This document shows positions 41,375-53,659 of a stretch of 64,000 nt of DNA, piece after piece. Position 1 is the stretch's first letter, and each line of letters starts with the position of its first letter. Below the pieces are notes generated by a model. The model was given only the letters and a program-made list of their open reading frames with translations. It was not told the DNA's origin and made no database searches. Both the position numbers and the translations under genes were made by a program. Where the stretch lies: assembly GCF_029853695.1 (NCBI RefSeq), contig NZ_CP122537.1, positions 248,001 to 312,000 of the forward strand. The letters run 5' to 3'. Origin of the DNA: Jannaschia sp. GRR-S6-38. GTDB taxonomy: Bacteria; Pseudomonadota; Alphaproteobacteria; Rhodobacterales; Rhodobacteraceae.

Positions 41375-42067
41375 TCAGTCCACCCGCACCGCGCCCAAGA
41401 TCGGCCCGGGCAGCCCGTCGGGCATCGCTTGCGCCAGCACGAAATGCACCAGCCCGTCGGGCATGTCGGGCAGGTCCAGCGTCAGGTCCTCGCCCGACCA
41501 TTGGGCCAGGTCCTGCCAGGCGCGGACGACGTTGTGATAGGTCACGTCGCGACCCGCGTTCTCGCCATGCAGGATGCGCACCTCGGCCTCGGGCAGGACG
41601 GTGACCAGCATCAACCGCGCGGGCGCGTCGAGCACCGTGGCATCCGCCATCACCTGCCGCCCGGTGCCGGTTGAGGCGATGCGCAGCACGTCGCCATTGG
41701 CGTCGCGATGGGCGGCGATTAGCTCGGAGAGCTGCAGCCCCTTCGCACCCGCGAGCGAATCGCGGCCGCCGACGACGAATTGCGGGGTGTAGACCACTTC
41801 GGACTTGGCGGCGGTGGCATAGGCGCGCTGCCGGGCAGTGAATTCCGGAGCGGCGAAGGTATCCGCCCAGCCGATCCAGTCCCAGTAATCGACATGCAGC
41901 GACAGGGCGATCACGTCCTCGTGCTGTGCGAGCTGGCCGAGCATCTCGTCGGCGGGCGGGCAGGACGAGCAGCCTTGCGACGTGAACAGCTCCACCACCA
42001 CCGGGTCGGCAGCCGCGGGGGCGGCCAGCAGCGTTGCGGCGAGGGGGAGAAGAGTTCTGAGGCGCAT
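41375..42067 (-). CDS. DUF1223 domain protein, exported thioredoxin-like
   Basis: Start ATG at 42067; the longer frame to 42130 is not conserved. The 230-residue product has a signal peptide (L-L-P-L-A-A-T-L-L-A-A-P-A-A-A-D) and the DUF1223 opening V-V-V-E-L-F-T-S-Q-G-C-S-S-C-P-P-A-D with a CxxC motif, then D-Y-W-D-W-I-G-W. Thioredoxin fold; probably a periplasmic redox protein. Function beyond that is unknown. Confidence 0.83.
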   Translation of the reverse strand: MRLRTLLPLAATLLAAPAAADPVVVELFTSQGCSSCPPADEMLGQLAQHEDVIALSLHVDYWDWIGWADTFAAPEFTARQRAYATAAKSEVVYTPQFVVGGRDSLAGAKGLQLSELIAAHRDANGDVLRIASTGTGRQVMADATVLDAPARLMLVTVLPEAEVRILHGENAGRDVTYHNVVRAWQDLAQWSGEDLTLDLPDMPDGLVHFVLAQAMPDGLPGPILGAVRVD

Positions 42068-42160
42068 CGTCGAGTCCGTCGGTTTCGGGTCCGCTCTCCC
42101 TAGACCCGTGGGGGGTGCGACGCCAATCACCCCTTGGTGAGGCAGATTTGCGGTGACGCG

Positions 42161-42194
42161 AAAAAGCCCGCGGCGGGGGCGTCCCGCCGCGGGC
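42161..42194 (-). terminator. Rho-independent terminator of acnA
   Basis: Read on the - strand just after the acnA stop: a 12-bp GC stem (GCCCGCGGCGGG/CCCGCCGCGGGC) with a 5-nt loop, followed by a run of five T. Confidence 0.8.
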
Positions 42195-42213
42195 GATCAT
42201 CCGGAGGCGCGGA

Positions 42214-45006
<2,793 letters not shown>

Positions 45007-45229
45007 GGCGGTCTCCCTGGATCGGTCTGGCAGAGGGTCTTGCTTGCCCAATGCCCTAGCCGTCCGAACGGTTCAAGGGGAGACGGCATACCGTCGCATA
45101 CAAATCTCTCGTTCGGCGCCCGCGCGCCGGGCCACGGTACTGGCCTGGCGGCGCCACACGGCGATATTTCCGGCCCGCAGCCCCCCGCGCCCCTTCCCCC
45201 CGCGCGCCCTGCCGGGCATGGAGGGCGGC

Positions 45230-45859
45230 ATGGAGTTGCGCGTCGAGGGGCTGGCCTGCCGCCGGGGAGAGGCGACCGTCCTGCGGGGCGTGTCCTTCAC
45301 CGTGCCCGCGGGCCGTGCGCTCGTGCTGCGCGGGCCGAACGGGGCGGGCAAGACCACGCTTCTGCGCACGCTGGCGGGGCTCAGCCCCGCGCCCGAGGGC
45401 AGCGTGACGCCCGGCCCCGACGCGATGGCCTTCGCCACCCATGCCGACGGGCTGAAGGCGCAGCTGACTGTGGCCGAGAACCTGACCTTCTGGTCACGCG
45501 CCTTCGCCACCGGCGATGCCGGCGTGGCCCGGGCGGTCGCGGCCTTCGACCTGGTACCCCTTCTGCCGCGCCGGGCCGCCGACCTGTCGGCCGGGCAGCG
45601 GCGCCGGGCGGGGCTGGCGCGGATGGTGCTGACCGGGCGGCCGATCTGGCTGATGGACGAGCCGACGGTCTCGCTCGACCGGGCCATGACCGCCACCTTC
45701 GCCGAGGTGATGCGCGCCCACCTGGCCGAGGGCGGGAGCGCGGTCCTGGCCACGCATATCGATCTGGGGCTCGAGGCCGAGGTCCTGGAAGTCGCGCCCT
45801 TCGCCGCCGCGCGGCAGGCCGCGGCCCAGCCCGACCCGTTCGCGGAGGCGGTGGAATGA
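45230..45859 (+). CDS. ccmA: Heme exporter ATP-binding protein CcmA
   Basis: Start ATG at 45230 with GGAGGG five bases upstream, preferred over 45218. The 209-residue ABC ATPase has Walker [10 protein letters not shown], an ABC-signature-region [13 protein letters not shown] and Walker B I-W-L-M-D-E-P-T. The short size and the overlapping ccmB identify it as CcmA (HelA), used in cytochrome c maturation system I. Confidence 0.92.
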   Translation: MELRVEGLACRRGEATVLRGVSFTVPAGRALVLRGPNGAGKTTLLRTLAGLSPAPEGSVTPGPDAMAFATHADGLKAQLTVAENLTFWSRAFATGDAGVARAVAAFDLVPLLPRRAADLSAGQRRRAGLARMVLTGRPIWLMDEPTVSLDRAMTATFAEVMRAHLAEGGSAVLATHIDLGLEAEVLEVAPFAAARQAAAQPDPFAEAVE

Positions 45860-46512
45860 TCGCGCTCCTGATCCGCGACCTGCGCCTCGCCATCCGGGCG
45901 GGCGGCGGCTTCGGGCTGGGGCTGGGGTTCTTCCTGATCCTCGCCACGCTGGTGCCGCTGGCCGTGGGCCCACAATCCGACCGGTTGGCCCCGATCGCGC
46001 CGGGCATCCTGTGGCTTGGGGCGCTGCTGGCCTGCCTGTTGTCGCTCGACCGGCTCTTCGCGCTCGATGCGGAGGACGGGTCGCTGGACCTGCTGGCGAC
46101 AGCGCCGATCCCGCTGGAGGCGGTCGCGGCGACCAAGGCCACGGCGCATTGGATCACCACCGGCCTGCCGCTCACGCTCGCCGCGCCGGTCCTGTCGCTT
46201 CTGCTGTTCCTGCCCGTCCCCGCCCTGCCCTGGCTCGTGCTATCGCTGGCGCTGGGCACCCCGGCGCTCAGCGTCATCGGCACCTTCGGCGCGGCCCTGA
46301 CTGTGGGCCTGAAGCGCGGCTCGCTGCTGCTCTCGCTCCTCGTCCTGCCGCTCTACATCCCGACGCTGGTCTTCGGGGCGGAGGTCGTGCGGCGCGGCGC
46401 GGAGGGGCTGTCGGTCGCCACGCCGCTGGCGCTCCTGGCGGCGATCACGCTGGGCGCCGTCGCGATCCTGCCTTTCGCCAGCGCGGCCGCGCTGCGGGTC
46501 AATTTGCGGTGA
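45856..46512 (+). CDS. ccmB: Heme exporter protein CcmB
   Basis: A 218-residue membrane protein with six hydrophobic helices, beginning [17 protein letters not shown]. Its segments [11 protein letters not shown] and [12 protein letters not shown] are CcmB-typical. Start overlaps the ccmA stop by 4 bp. A 152-bp gap separates it from ccmC, longer than other spacings in this cluster. Confidence 0.92.
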   Translation: MIALLIRDLRLAIRAGGGFGLGLGFFLILATLVPLAVGPQSDRLAPIAPGILWLGALLACLLSLDRLFALDAEDGSLDLLATAPIPLEAVAATKATAHWITTGLPLTLAAPVLSLLLFLPVPALPWLVLSLALGTPALSVIGTFGAALTVGLKRGSLLLSLLVLPLYIPTLVFGAEVVRRGAEGLSVATPLALLAAITLGAVAILPFASAAALRVNLR

Positions 46513-46664
46513 TCCACACCCGGCGGCGCGCAAGGCGATGACCCGCGAGAGCATGAGTATTTTCGGGACCCGCGATGGAGGGCCCGCCCGCGCCGTCTCG
46601 GACGGGCGGTTCTGCGACGCCGCCGCGTCTTGAAGCCCCTCGCCCCCGCCCATAGAGAAGGCTC

Positions 46665-47393
46665 ATGTCGATCTGGGAATACGCCAATCCGCGCCGCTTC
46701 ATGGGCTGGACCGCCCGCGTGCAGCCCTGGGCCTGGGGCCTGGCCGTCGCGCTTTGCGGGATCGGGCTGATCTGGGGCTTCTTCTTCACGCCCGAGGATT
46801 TCCGGATGGGGCATTCGGTGAAGATCATCTACATCCACGTCCCCTCGGCCTTCATCGCCATCAACGCGTGGTTCATGATGCTGGTGACCTCGCTGATCTG
46901 GCTGATCCGCCGCCACCATGTCAGCGCGCTGGCCGCGCGGGCCGCGGCGCCGATCGGGCTGATCATGACCGTGGTCGCGCTGCTGACGGGCGCGATCTGG
47001 GGCAAGCCGATGTGGGGCACCTATTGGGAGTGGGACCCGCGGCTGACGAGCTTCCTGATCCTCGGGCTGTTTTACCTGGGCTATATCGCGCTTTGGTCGG
47101 CGATCGAGAACCAGGACCAGGCGGCGGACCTGACCTCGATCCTGTGCCTCGTGGGCACGGTCTTCGCGGTGCTCAGCCGCTACGCCGCGCAGTTCTGGAG
47201 CCAGGGCCTGCACCAGGGCGCGTCGCTGTCGCTCGACGCCGAGGAGAATGTGGCCGACGTGTTCTGGCTGCCCCTGGTGGTCTCGCTTGCGGGGTTCGTG
47301 GCGCTTTTCGTGGCGCTGGTGCTGCTGCGCACGCGGACCGAGATCCGCCGCCGCCGCCTGCACGCGCTGAGCCTGAAGGAGCGGATGGCGTGA
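46665..47393 (+). CDS. ccmC: Heme lyase/exporter subunit CcmC
   Basis: A 242-residue membrane protein with six helices. The tryptophan-rich heme-handling motif W-G-T-Y-W-E-W-D-P-R-L-T is present, and the periplasmic His residues lie in I-Y-I-H-V-P-S-A. It loads heme onto CcmE. ccmD starts inside its stop codon. Confidence 0.93.
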   Translation: MSIWEYANPRRFMGWTARVQPWAWGLAVALCGIGLIWGFFFTPEDFRMGHSVKIIYIHVPSAFIAINAWFMMLVTSLIWLIRRHHVSALAARAAAPIGLIMTVVALLTGAIWGKPMWGTYWEWDPRLTSFLILGLFYLGYIALWSAIENQDQAADLTSILCLVGTVFAVLSRYAAQFWSQGLHQGASLSLDAEENVADVFWLPLVVSLAGFVALFVALVLLRTRTEIRRRRLHALSLKERMA

Positions 47394-47527
47394 TCGAGTT
47401 GGGCAAATACGCTTTCGACATCCTGCTGGCCTACGGGCTGACGGCCGTGCTGATCCTCGGGCTGGTCGTCCAGTCCCTGCTCGCGGCCCGTGCCGCGCGG
47501 CGCGCGCTGGAGGAGCGGGGCGAGTGA
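47390..47527 (+). CDS. ccmD: Heme exporter protein CcmD
   Basis: A 45-residue one-helix protein starting GTG at 47390, overlapping the ccmC stop (GTGA). Sequence I-E-L-G-K-Y-A-F-D-I-L-L-A-Y-G-L with a charged C-terminal tail matches CcmD size and topology. It is easily missed because of its length. It ends in a 4-bp overlap with ccmG. Confidence 0.9.
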   Translation: MIELGKYAFDILLAYGLTAVLILGLVVQSLLAARAARRALEERGE

Positions 47528-48051
47528 GGTGGCTGGCGCTGCTTCCGGTCGCTCTTTTCGCGGCGCTGGGCGGGTTCTTCCTGTCGGGGCTGTTCCGCGA
47601 GGATCCCGACGCCCTGCCCTCGGCGCTGATCGGGGCGACGGCGCCCGCGCTCACGGTGACCGAGCTTCCGGGCAAGCCAGTGATGACCGATGCGGCGCTG
47701 ACCGACGGCGAGGTGAAGCTGGTGAATTTCTGGGCCTCGTGGTGCGTGCCCTGCCGGGTCGAGCATCCGCAGCTCGAGGCCCTGGCCGAAGAGCTTCCGG
47801 TCTACGGGATCAACTACAAGGACACGCCACAGGCCGCGCTGGAGTTCCTCGAGGAGCTGGGCGACCCCTATGCCGCGATCGGCGTCGACGGGAGCGCGCG
47901 GACCGGCATCGACTGGGGGCTCTACGGCGTGCCCGAGACCTTCGTGCTGGCGGGCGACGGGACGGTGATGCTGCGCTTCGCGGGCCCGATCACCGAGAAG
48001 GTCGTCACCGACAGCATCGCCCCGGCCATCAAAGCCGCCCGCGCGCGCTGA
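47524..48051 (+). CDS. ccmG: Thiol:disulfide interchange protein CcmG/DsbE
   Basis: A 175-residue protein starting GTG at 47524 in the ccmD stop. One N-terminal anchor helix, then a thioredoxin fold with the W-A-S-W-C-V-P-C motif (Cys74 and Cys77) and Y-G-V-P-E-T-F. It reduces apocytochrome cysteines before heme attachment (HelX in Rhodobacter). Confidence 0.92.
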   Translation: MRWLALLPVALFAALGGFFLSGLFREDPDALPSALIGATAPALTVTELPGKPVMTDAALTDGEVKLVNFWASWCVPCRVEHPQLEALAEELPVYGINYKDTPQAALEFLEELGDPYAAIGVDGSARTGIDWGLYGVPETFVLAGDGTVMLRFAGPITEKVVTDSIAPAIKAARAR

Positions 48052-48055
48052 GCGC

Positions 48056-48943
48056 GTGGAGCCCGCCGCCACCACACGCCTCGCCAGCCTGATCGTCCTC
48101 GGCACCGGAGTGCTCTGGGGGCTCTACTGGCTGCCGGTGCGCGAGCTGGGCGGTCTGGGCCTGGGCGGGGCCTGGGGCACGGCGGCGATCACGGGGGCGG
48201 CGGCGCTGCTCCTGGCGCCGATGGCCTGGGTCCGTCGCTCGTCGCTGGCCGCCGCGGACCCGGTCGCGCTGGCCTCCGTCGCGCTGGGGGGCGTGGCGTT
48301 CATGCTCTACTCGGTGGGCTTTCTCTACGGGCGCGTGGCGCTGATCGTGCTTCTTTTCTTCCTGACCCCGGTCTGGAGCACGATCCTCGGCCGCGTGCTG
48401 ATGGGCTGGCCCACGCCGCGGCTGCGGCTGGCGGCGATCGGCCTGGGGCTGGTGGGGCTTGTCGTGATGCTGGGCGCCGGGGACGGCCCGCCGGTGCCGC
48501 AGGGACTGGGCGAATGGATGGGGCTGGCCTCGGGGTTGCTCTGGTCGGTGGCGACGACGGGGATGCGCGCCCGCCCGCCGCTGGGCGCCGCCGAGGGCGC
48601 CTTCGTCTTCGCCGGCGGCGCGGCGCTCGGGGCGCTGGCGCTCGCGCCGCTGCTTTCCCCTCTGCCCGCCGCGCTTGCCCTGCCCGCGCTGGCCTGGGCC
48701 GCGGCGGCGGGCGCGCTCTGGTGGGGGCTCTCCATCGCGGCGCTGACCTGGGCCTCGGCCCGGCTGGAGCCGGCGCGGACGGGCCTTCTGCTGATGACCG
48801 AAGTGCTGGTGAGCGCCGTCTCGGCCGCGGTCCTGGCCGGCGAGCATCTGGGCCCGCGCGAAATGGCGGGCGGCGCGCTCGTGCTGCTCGCGGGCGTGCT
48901 GGAAGTCTGGCCGGTGCGCCGGGCGCGCCGGGTCAGGAGTTGA
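48056..48943 (+). CDS. EamA/DMT-superfamily transporter
   Basis: A 295-residue membrane protein with about ten hydrophobic segments and two EamA repeats, starting GTG at 48056. It begins L-I-V-L-G-T-G-V-L-W-G-L-Y-W-L-P-V-R-E. Located 4 bp after ccmG and probably co-transcribed, though DMT transporters are not part of the ccm system. Its end overlaps the convergent galE by 11 bp. Cargo unknown. Confidence 0.83.
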   Translation: MEPAATTRLASLIVLGTGVLWGLYWLPVRELGGLGLGGAWGTAAITGAAALLLAPMAWVRRSSLAAADPVALASVALGGVAFMLYSVGFLYGRVALIVLLFFLTPVWSTILGRVLMGWPTPRLRLAAIGLGLVGLVVMLGAGDGPPVPQGLGEWMGLASGLLWSVATTGMRARPPLGAAEGAFVFAGGAALGALALAPLLSPLPAALALPALAWAAAAGALWWGLSIAALTWASARLEPARTGLLLMTEVLVSAVSAAVLAGEHLGPREMAGGALVLLAGVLEVWPVRRARRVRS

Positions 48944-49949
48944 AGCGCCAGCCTTCCTTCTGGGCCTGGACCCAGTTCCAGCTGGATCGGCACATCTCCT
49001 CCAGCCCGTGCTCGGCCTCGAAGCCCAGCTCGGCGCGGGCCCGGCTGGGATCGGCGTAGCTGCGCGCGACATCGCCCGCGCGGCGGCCCACGATCCGCAT
49101 CGGCAGGTCGCGCCCGACCACGTCGGAATAGGCCCGGTGCATCTCCAGCACCGAGGTGGGCGTGCCGGTGCCGATATTGAGCACGTGGCCCCGCCCCTCC
49201 ATCAGTGCGTCGAGCGACTGCACGTGCGCGCGTGCGAGGTCCACGACATGGATGTAGTCGCGCCAGCAGGTCCCGTCGGGCGTGTCGTAATCGTCGCCGA
49301 AGACGCGCAGCTCCGGCATCTCGCCCAGCGCGACCTTCGCGAGATAGGGCATCAGGTTGTTCGGGATGCCGCGCGGGTCCTCGCCGATCATGCCCGAGGG
49401 ATGGGCGCCCACCGGATTGAAATAGCGCAGCACGCCCACCTGCCAGGGATCGGCGGCGGCAGCCTGCGACAGGATGCGCTCGCAGGTGAGCTTGGTGAAG
49501 CCGTAGGGCGAGGTGTGCGACAGCGGCGCCGTCTCGGGGATCGGGAAGACGGTGGCGGCCCCGTAGACCGTCGCGGTCGAGGAGAAGACGATCCGCAAGA
49601 CCCCCGCCGCCTTCATCGCCTGCATCAGGGCTATCAGCCCACCGATATTGGTCTCGAAATAGTCGAGCGGCTTCTCGACGCTTTCGCCCACCGCCTTGAG
49701 CGCGGCGAAATGCACGACGCCGTCGAAGGCGCGCGACGCGAAGAGCCGGCCGAGCACCCCGCGGTCGAGCACCGAGCCGCGGACGAGATCGACCTCGGCC
49801 CCGGTCAGCCGCGCCAGCCGGTCGATCACGCCGGGGTCGGAATTCGAGAAATCGTCGAGGATGGTCACGTCGTAGCCGGCCGAGACCAACGCGACATAAG
49901 TGTGGGAGCCGATATAGCCGGCCCCGCCGGTCAGAAGGATACGCGCCAT
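48933..49949 (-). CDS. galE: UDP-glucose 4-epimerase
   Basis: Start ATG at 49949; 338 residues. Nucleotide-binding G-G-A-G-Y-I-G-S-H, the catalytic S-S-T-A-T-V-Y and Y-G-F-T-K (Tyr-x-x-x-Lys), and N-P-V-G-A-H-P-S-G are all present. It interconverts UDP-glucose and UDP-galactose, supplying galactose for the polysaccharide locus about 25 kb away (inference). Tail-to-tail overlap of 11 bp with the EamA transporter. Confidence 0.93.
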   Translation of the reverse strand: MARILLTGGAGYIGSHTYVALVSAGYDVTILDDFSNSDPGVIDRLARLTGAEVDLVRGSVLDRGVLGRLFASRAFDGVVHFAALKAVGESVEKPLDYFETNIGGLIALMQAMKAAGVLRIVFSSTATVYGAATVFPIPETAPLSHTSPYGFTKLTCERILSQAAAADPWQVGVLRYFNPVGAHPSGMIGEDPRGIPNNLMPYLAKVALGEMPELRVFGDDYDTPDGTCWRDYIHVVDLARAHVQSLDALMEGRGHVLNIGTGTPTSVLEMHRAYSDVVGRDLPMRIVGRRAGDVARSYADPSRARAELGFEAEHGLEEMCRSSWNWVQAQKEGWRFNS

Positions 49950-50099
49950 GGTCTCAGGTGGTGCGCCGGGCGGGCCCGCATTGCAAGCCCCGCGCAAGAG
50001 GGGGGCCCGACCCGAATTCGGCTGTGAATGGAGCCAATTTGAACCAAAGACCGCCAGAATTCACCGGCATCCCGGCCCCCGAGTTATTTGGAGTCCGTC

Positions 50100-50789
50100 A
50101 TGCATAGCTTTCTTTCCAGCGAATCCGGCGCCGTCACCGTGGATTGAACCGTCCTCACCGCGGGGCTCGTCGGCCTGGGGCTCGCGACTGCCGTCGTCGT
50201 GAGCGCGGGCGTACAGAACACCAGCGAAGATATCGAGGATGCGCTCACGGGGATCGACGTCACCTCCGCCTTCGAGCGGCTCGTCGCCTCGAACGACTTC
50301 ACCAACGGCGAGCGCGGCGACTGGATCGGCGGCGTCATCACCGAGATCGAGGGCTTCGGCGAGATCCTCGCCCTGTCGGGCCGCTCCGACATGGCATCCC
50401 TGCCGATCGACGTGGGAACCCAGCACGACTACGCCACCGTCGAATTCGACATGATCATGGGCGACAGCTGGGACAACGAGACGGGAACGATCTCGATCGC
50501 GGGGCAGGACGTGGTCGTCGGCACCCATTCCTGGCGCGAAGGCGAACCCGACGTGCGGGTCATCGAAGGAGATAACGACACGTCGGTCACGCTGACGCGA
50601 ACCTCGGTCGGCAGCGGCAGCTTCCGCACCGGCGGCAGCAGCGCCGACTACACGTACCGCGTGAAGGTCGTCGCCGCCAACGATGGCCGCGAGCTGACGC
50701 TCGGCGCCAGCACGACGCTCAATTCGCCGACGCATGACGAGTTCTTCGGGATCGACAATGTCGAGGTTCGCGGCACGAACACGCCGTGA
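50100..50789 (+). pseudogene. Pilin-like protein with putative jelly-roll head, interrupted by TGA at codon 16
   Basis: Start ATG at 50100 with TTGGAG upstream. Codons 1-15 read to G-A-V-T-V-D, then TGA at 50145-50147 where the paralog 800 bp downstream has TGG (Trp). After it the frame runs open to 50789: T-V-L-T-A-G-L-V-G-L-G-L-A-T, then a beta-rich head with F-D-M-I-M-G-D-S-W-D and a terminal D-E-F-F-G-I-D-N-V-E-V-R-G. With the stop read as Trp the product would be 229 residues, as in the paralog. The conserved remainder suggests recent loss, read-through or a base-call error. A GTG at 50199 could restart but would skip the hydrophobic helix. Confidence 0.75.
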
Positions 50790-50901
50790 GCCGGACAATC
50801 GACCCTTTCGCCATTCGCCGGACGCCAAAGTGACCCGCCGCCAGCCAATCGATGCCGTATTCGGGCGCCAGCGTCGGACGCGTTAACCACGAGGTGTCGC
50901 C

Positions 50902-51594
50902 ATGCGCCGTTTCATCGAAGACGAGGCCGGAGCCGTTACCGTCGACTGGACGGTCCTGACCGCCGGGCTGGTGGGGCTCGGGCTCGCGACCATGTCGGTC
51001 GTCAGCCGCGGCGTGCAGGATGCCAGCAGCGATATCGACGCGAGCCTGCGCGGCATCCAGATCGTCACCGCGTTCGACACCGTCCTCGGCGCGTTCGATT
51101 TCTCGAACGGCAGCCGCGGCGACTGGGTCGGCGGCGATATCGTGAACATCCCCGGCTTCGGCGAGGTGCTGGCGCTGTCGGGCGACTCGGCCGCCGCCGA
51201 ATTGGCGCTCACCGTCGGCCAGGAACACGCCTATGCCGAGATCGAGTTCGACATGATCATGGGCGACAGCTGGGACGGCGAGGCGGGCGCGATCACGATC
51301 AACGGCGAGACGGTCGTGCTGGGCTCGCAAAATCACCTCGTCTCCGGGGCCGACGTGCAGACCTTCGACGGGCCCGAGGGCTCCACCGTCTCGATCCTGC
51401 GCGAGAACGTCACCTCGGGGACCGGCTCGCCCGGCTGGACGTCGCAGCAGGACTACACCTACCGGGTGCGGATCACGCAGGCCAATGACGGCTCGCCCAT
51501 CCAGCTCGGCGCCGCGACGACGCTGCAGCAAGGCGCGACGGACGAATTCTTCGGCATCGACAATGTCGAGGTGCGGGGCGTGGCCCGGCCCTGA
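50902..51594 (+). CDS. Pilin-like protein with putative jelly-roll head
   Basis: A 230-residue protein. The N-terminus E-A-G-A-V-T-V-D-W-T-V-L-T-A-G-L-V-G-L-G resembles the class III prepilin segment of Flp-type pilins: Gly at the cleavage point, then a hydrophobic helix, but Asp-Trp in place of Glu-Tyr. The remaining 190 residues are beta-rich with F-D-M-I-M-G-D-S-W-D-G-E and D-N-V-E-V-R-G, resembling carbohydrate-binding or adhesin jelly-roll domains. It is likely a surface adhesin anchored by a pilin stalk. The preceding paralog is in the same orientation. Confidence 0.7.
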   Translation: MRRFIEDEAGAVTVDWTVLTAGLVGLGLATMSVVSRGVQDASSDIDASLRGIQIVTAFDTVLGAFDFSNGSRGDWVGGDIVNIPGFGEVLALSGDSAAAELALTVGQEHAYAEIEFDMIMGDSWDGEAGAITINGETVVLGSQNHLVSGADVQTFDGPEGSTVSILRENVTSGTGSPGWTSQQDYTYRVRITQANDGSPIQLGAATTLQQGATDEFFGIDNVEVRGVARP

Positions 51595-51697
51595 CAGCCC
51601 GCGTCCGTTCCGCCCGGACCCGGGCACGGCACCCTTTCGCCACCCCTCCATATCGCCTATCTTGCGTCGCAATCACACAAGATAGAGCAGTCATCCC

Positions 51698-53659
51698 ATG
51701 CCCGACGACCTGCTGAACGGGACCGACGACCCGCAGAGCTATGACGCCTCCTCGATCGAGGTGCTGGAGGGGCTGGAGCCCGTACGCAAGCGGCCCGGCA
51801 TGTATATCGGCGGCACCGACGAGCGCGCGCTGCACCACATGGTGGCCGAGGTTCTGGACAACTCGATGGACGAGGCGGTGGCGGGCCATGCCAACCGCAT
51901 CGAGGTCGAGCTTCTGGCCGACGGCGCCATCACCATCCGCGACAACGGCCGGGGCATCCCGGTCGATCCGCATCCGAAATTCCCCGACAAGTCGGCGCTC
52001 GAGGTGATCCTCTGCACGCTGCACGCGGGGGGCAAGTTCTCGGGCAAGGCCTACCAGACCTCGGGGGGCCTGCACGGCGTGGGCGCCTCGGTGGTCAACG
52101 CGTTGTCGGATTCGATGGTGGTGCAGGTCGCGCGCGACCGGGAACTGTGGGAGCAGCGCTTCTCGCGCGGGGTGCCGCTCGGCCCGGTCGAGAAGGTCGG
52201 CGCGGCGCCCAATCGGCGGGGCACGACCGTGACCTTCCATGCCGACGCGCAGATCTTCGGGGCGCACCGGCTCAAGCCCGCGCGGCTCTTCAAATCGATC
52301 CGATCCAAGGCCTACCTGTTCTCGGGCGTCGAGATCCGCTGGAAATCGGCGATCGACGATGGCGAGACCCCGACCGAGGCCGTCTTCCACTTCCCCGGCG
52401 GCCTGTCCGACTACCTGTCGGAGACGCTGGGCGGCGCGGCGACCTATGCCGACGCGGCCTTCGCGGGGACGGTCGATTTCAAGGAGCGGTTCGGCACGCC
52501 GGGCAAGGTGGAATGGGCGATCAACTGGACGCCCTCGCGCGACGGCTTCATCCAGTCCTATTGCAACACGGTGCCCACGCCCGAGGGCGGCACCCATGAG
52601 CAGGGCTTCTGGGCGGCGATCCTGAAGGGGATCAAGGCCTATGGCGAGCTGGCGAACAACCGCAAGGCCGCGCAGATCACCCGCGACGACCTGACCACGG
52701 GCGGCTGCGCGCTGGTGTCCTGCTTCATCCGCGAGCCGGAATTCGTGGGCCAGACCAAGGACCGGCTGGCCACCTCGGAGGCCGCGCGGCTGGTCGAGCA
52801 ATCGGTGCGCGACCGCTTCGACCACTGGCTGACCGCCGACACCAAGGCCGCGGGCGCGATCCTCGACTTCCTGGTGCTCCGCGCCGAGGAGCGGCTGCGC
52901 CGCCGGCAGGAGAAGGAGACGGCGCGCAAATCGGCCACCAAGAAGCTGCGCCTGCCCGGCAAGCTGGTCGATTGCTCGGCCAGCGCGCGCGCGGGCACGG
53001 AACTGTTCATCGTCGAGGGCGACTCGGCGGGCGGCTCGGCCAAGATGGCGCGGGACCGCAAGACGCAGGCGCTCCTGCCGCTCCGCGGCAAGATCCTGAA
53101 CGTGCTGGGCGCGGCCTCCTCGAAGCTGGGCTCGAATGCCGAGATCAGCGACCTGACCCAGGCGCTGGGCGTGGGGCTGGGGACGAAGTTCAGCATCGAC
53201 GACCTGCGCTACGACAAGGTCATCATCATGACCGATGCCGACGTGGACGGGGCGCATATCGCGGCGCTGCTGATGACGTTCTTCTTCACCCAGATGCGCC
53301 CGATGATCGACGCGGGCCACCTCTACCTCGCCTGCCCGCCGCTCTACCGCCTGACGCAGGGCGCGAAGCGGGTCTACTGCCTCGACGAGGCCGAGCGGGA
53401 CGCGTGGATGGAGAAGGGCCTCGGCGGCAAGGGCAAGATCGACGTGAGCCGCTTCAAGGGCCTGGGCGAGATGGACGCCAAGGACCTGAAGGAAACCACC
53501 ATGGACCCCGCCAGCCGCAAGCTGATCCGGGTGACGGTGGACGAGGACGCGCCGGGCGATACGGGCGACCTGGTGGAGCGGCTGATGGGCAAGAAGCCGG
53601 AGCTGCGGTTCCAGTATATCTCGGAGAACGCGCGGTTCGCGGGGGAGTTGGATGTTTGA
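51698..53659 (+). CDS. parE: DNA topoisomerase IV subunit B
   Basis: A 653-residue GHKL/TOPRIM protein. ATPase motifs include E-V-L-D-N-S-M-D-E-A and I-R-D-N-G-R-G-I-P-V; the TOPRIM domain has I-V-E-G-D-S-A-G-G-S and T-D-A-D-V-D-G-A-H-I. The C-terminal I-S-E-N-A-R-F-A-G-E-L-D-V is the intact ParE end. It decatenates sister chromosomes with ParC. The stop overlaps the start of an unusual low-GC gene. Confidence 0.95.
   Translation: MPDDLLNGTDDPQSYDASSIEVLEGLEPVRKRPGMYIGGTDERALHHMVAEVLDNSMDEAVAGHANRIEVELLADGAITIRDNGRGIPVDPHPKFPDKSALEVILCTLHAGGKFSGKAYQTSGGLHGVGASVVNALSDSMVVQVARDRELWEQRFSRGVPLGPVEKVGAAPNRRGTTVTFHADAQIFGAHRLKPARLFKSIRSKAYLFSGVEIRWKSAIDDGETPTEAVFHFPGGLSDYLSETLGGAATYADAAFAGTVDFKERFGTPGKVEWAINWTPSRDGFIQSYCNTVPTPEGGTHEQGFWAAILKGIKAYGELANNRKAAQITRDDLTTGGCALVSCFIREPEFVGQTKDRLATSEAARLVEQSVRDRFDHWLTADTKAAGAILDFLVLRAEERLRRRQEKETARKSATKKLRLPGKLVDCSASARAGTELFIVEGDSAGGSAKMARDRKTQALLPLRGKILNVLGAASSKLGSNAEISDLTQALGVGLGTKFSIDDLRYDKVIIMTDADVDGAHIAALLMTFFFTQMRPMIDAGHLYLACPPLYRLTQGAKRVYCLDEAERDAWMEKGLGGKGKIDVSRFKGLGEMDAKDLKETTMDPASRKLIRVTVDEDAPGDTGDLVERLMGKKPELRFQYISENARFAGELDV

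Noticed and set aside
50145..50147. UGA in the pilin-like gene as a selenocysteine codon
   Set aside because: The paralog has Trp, not Cys, at this position and no recoding element is evident; nonsense mutation or error is simpler.
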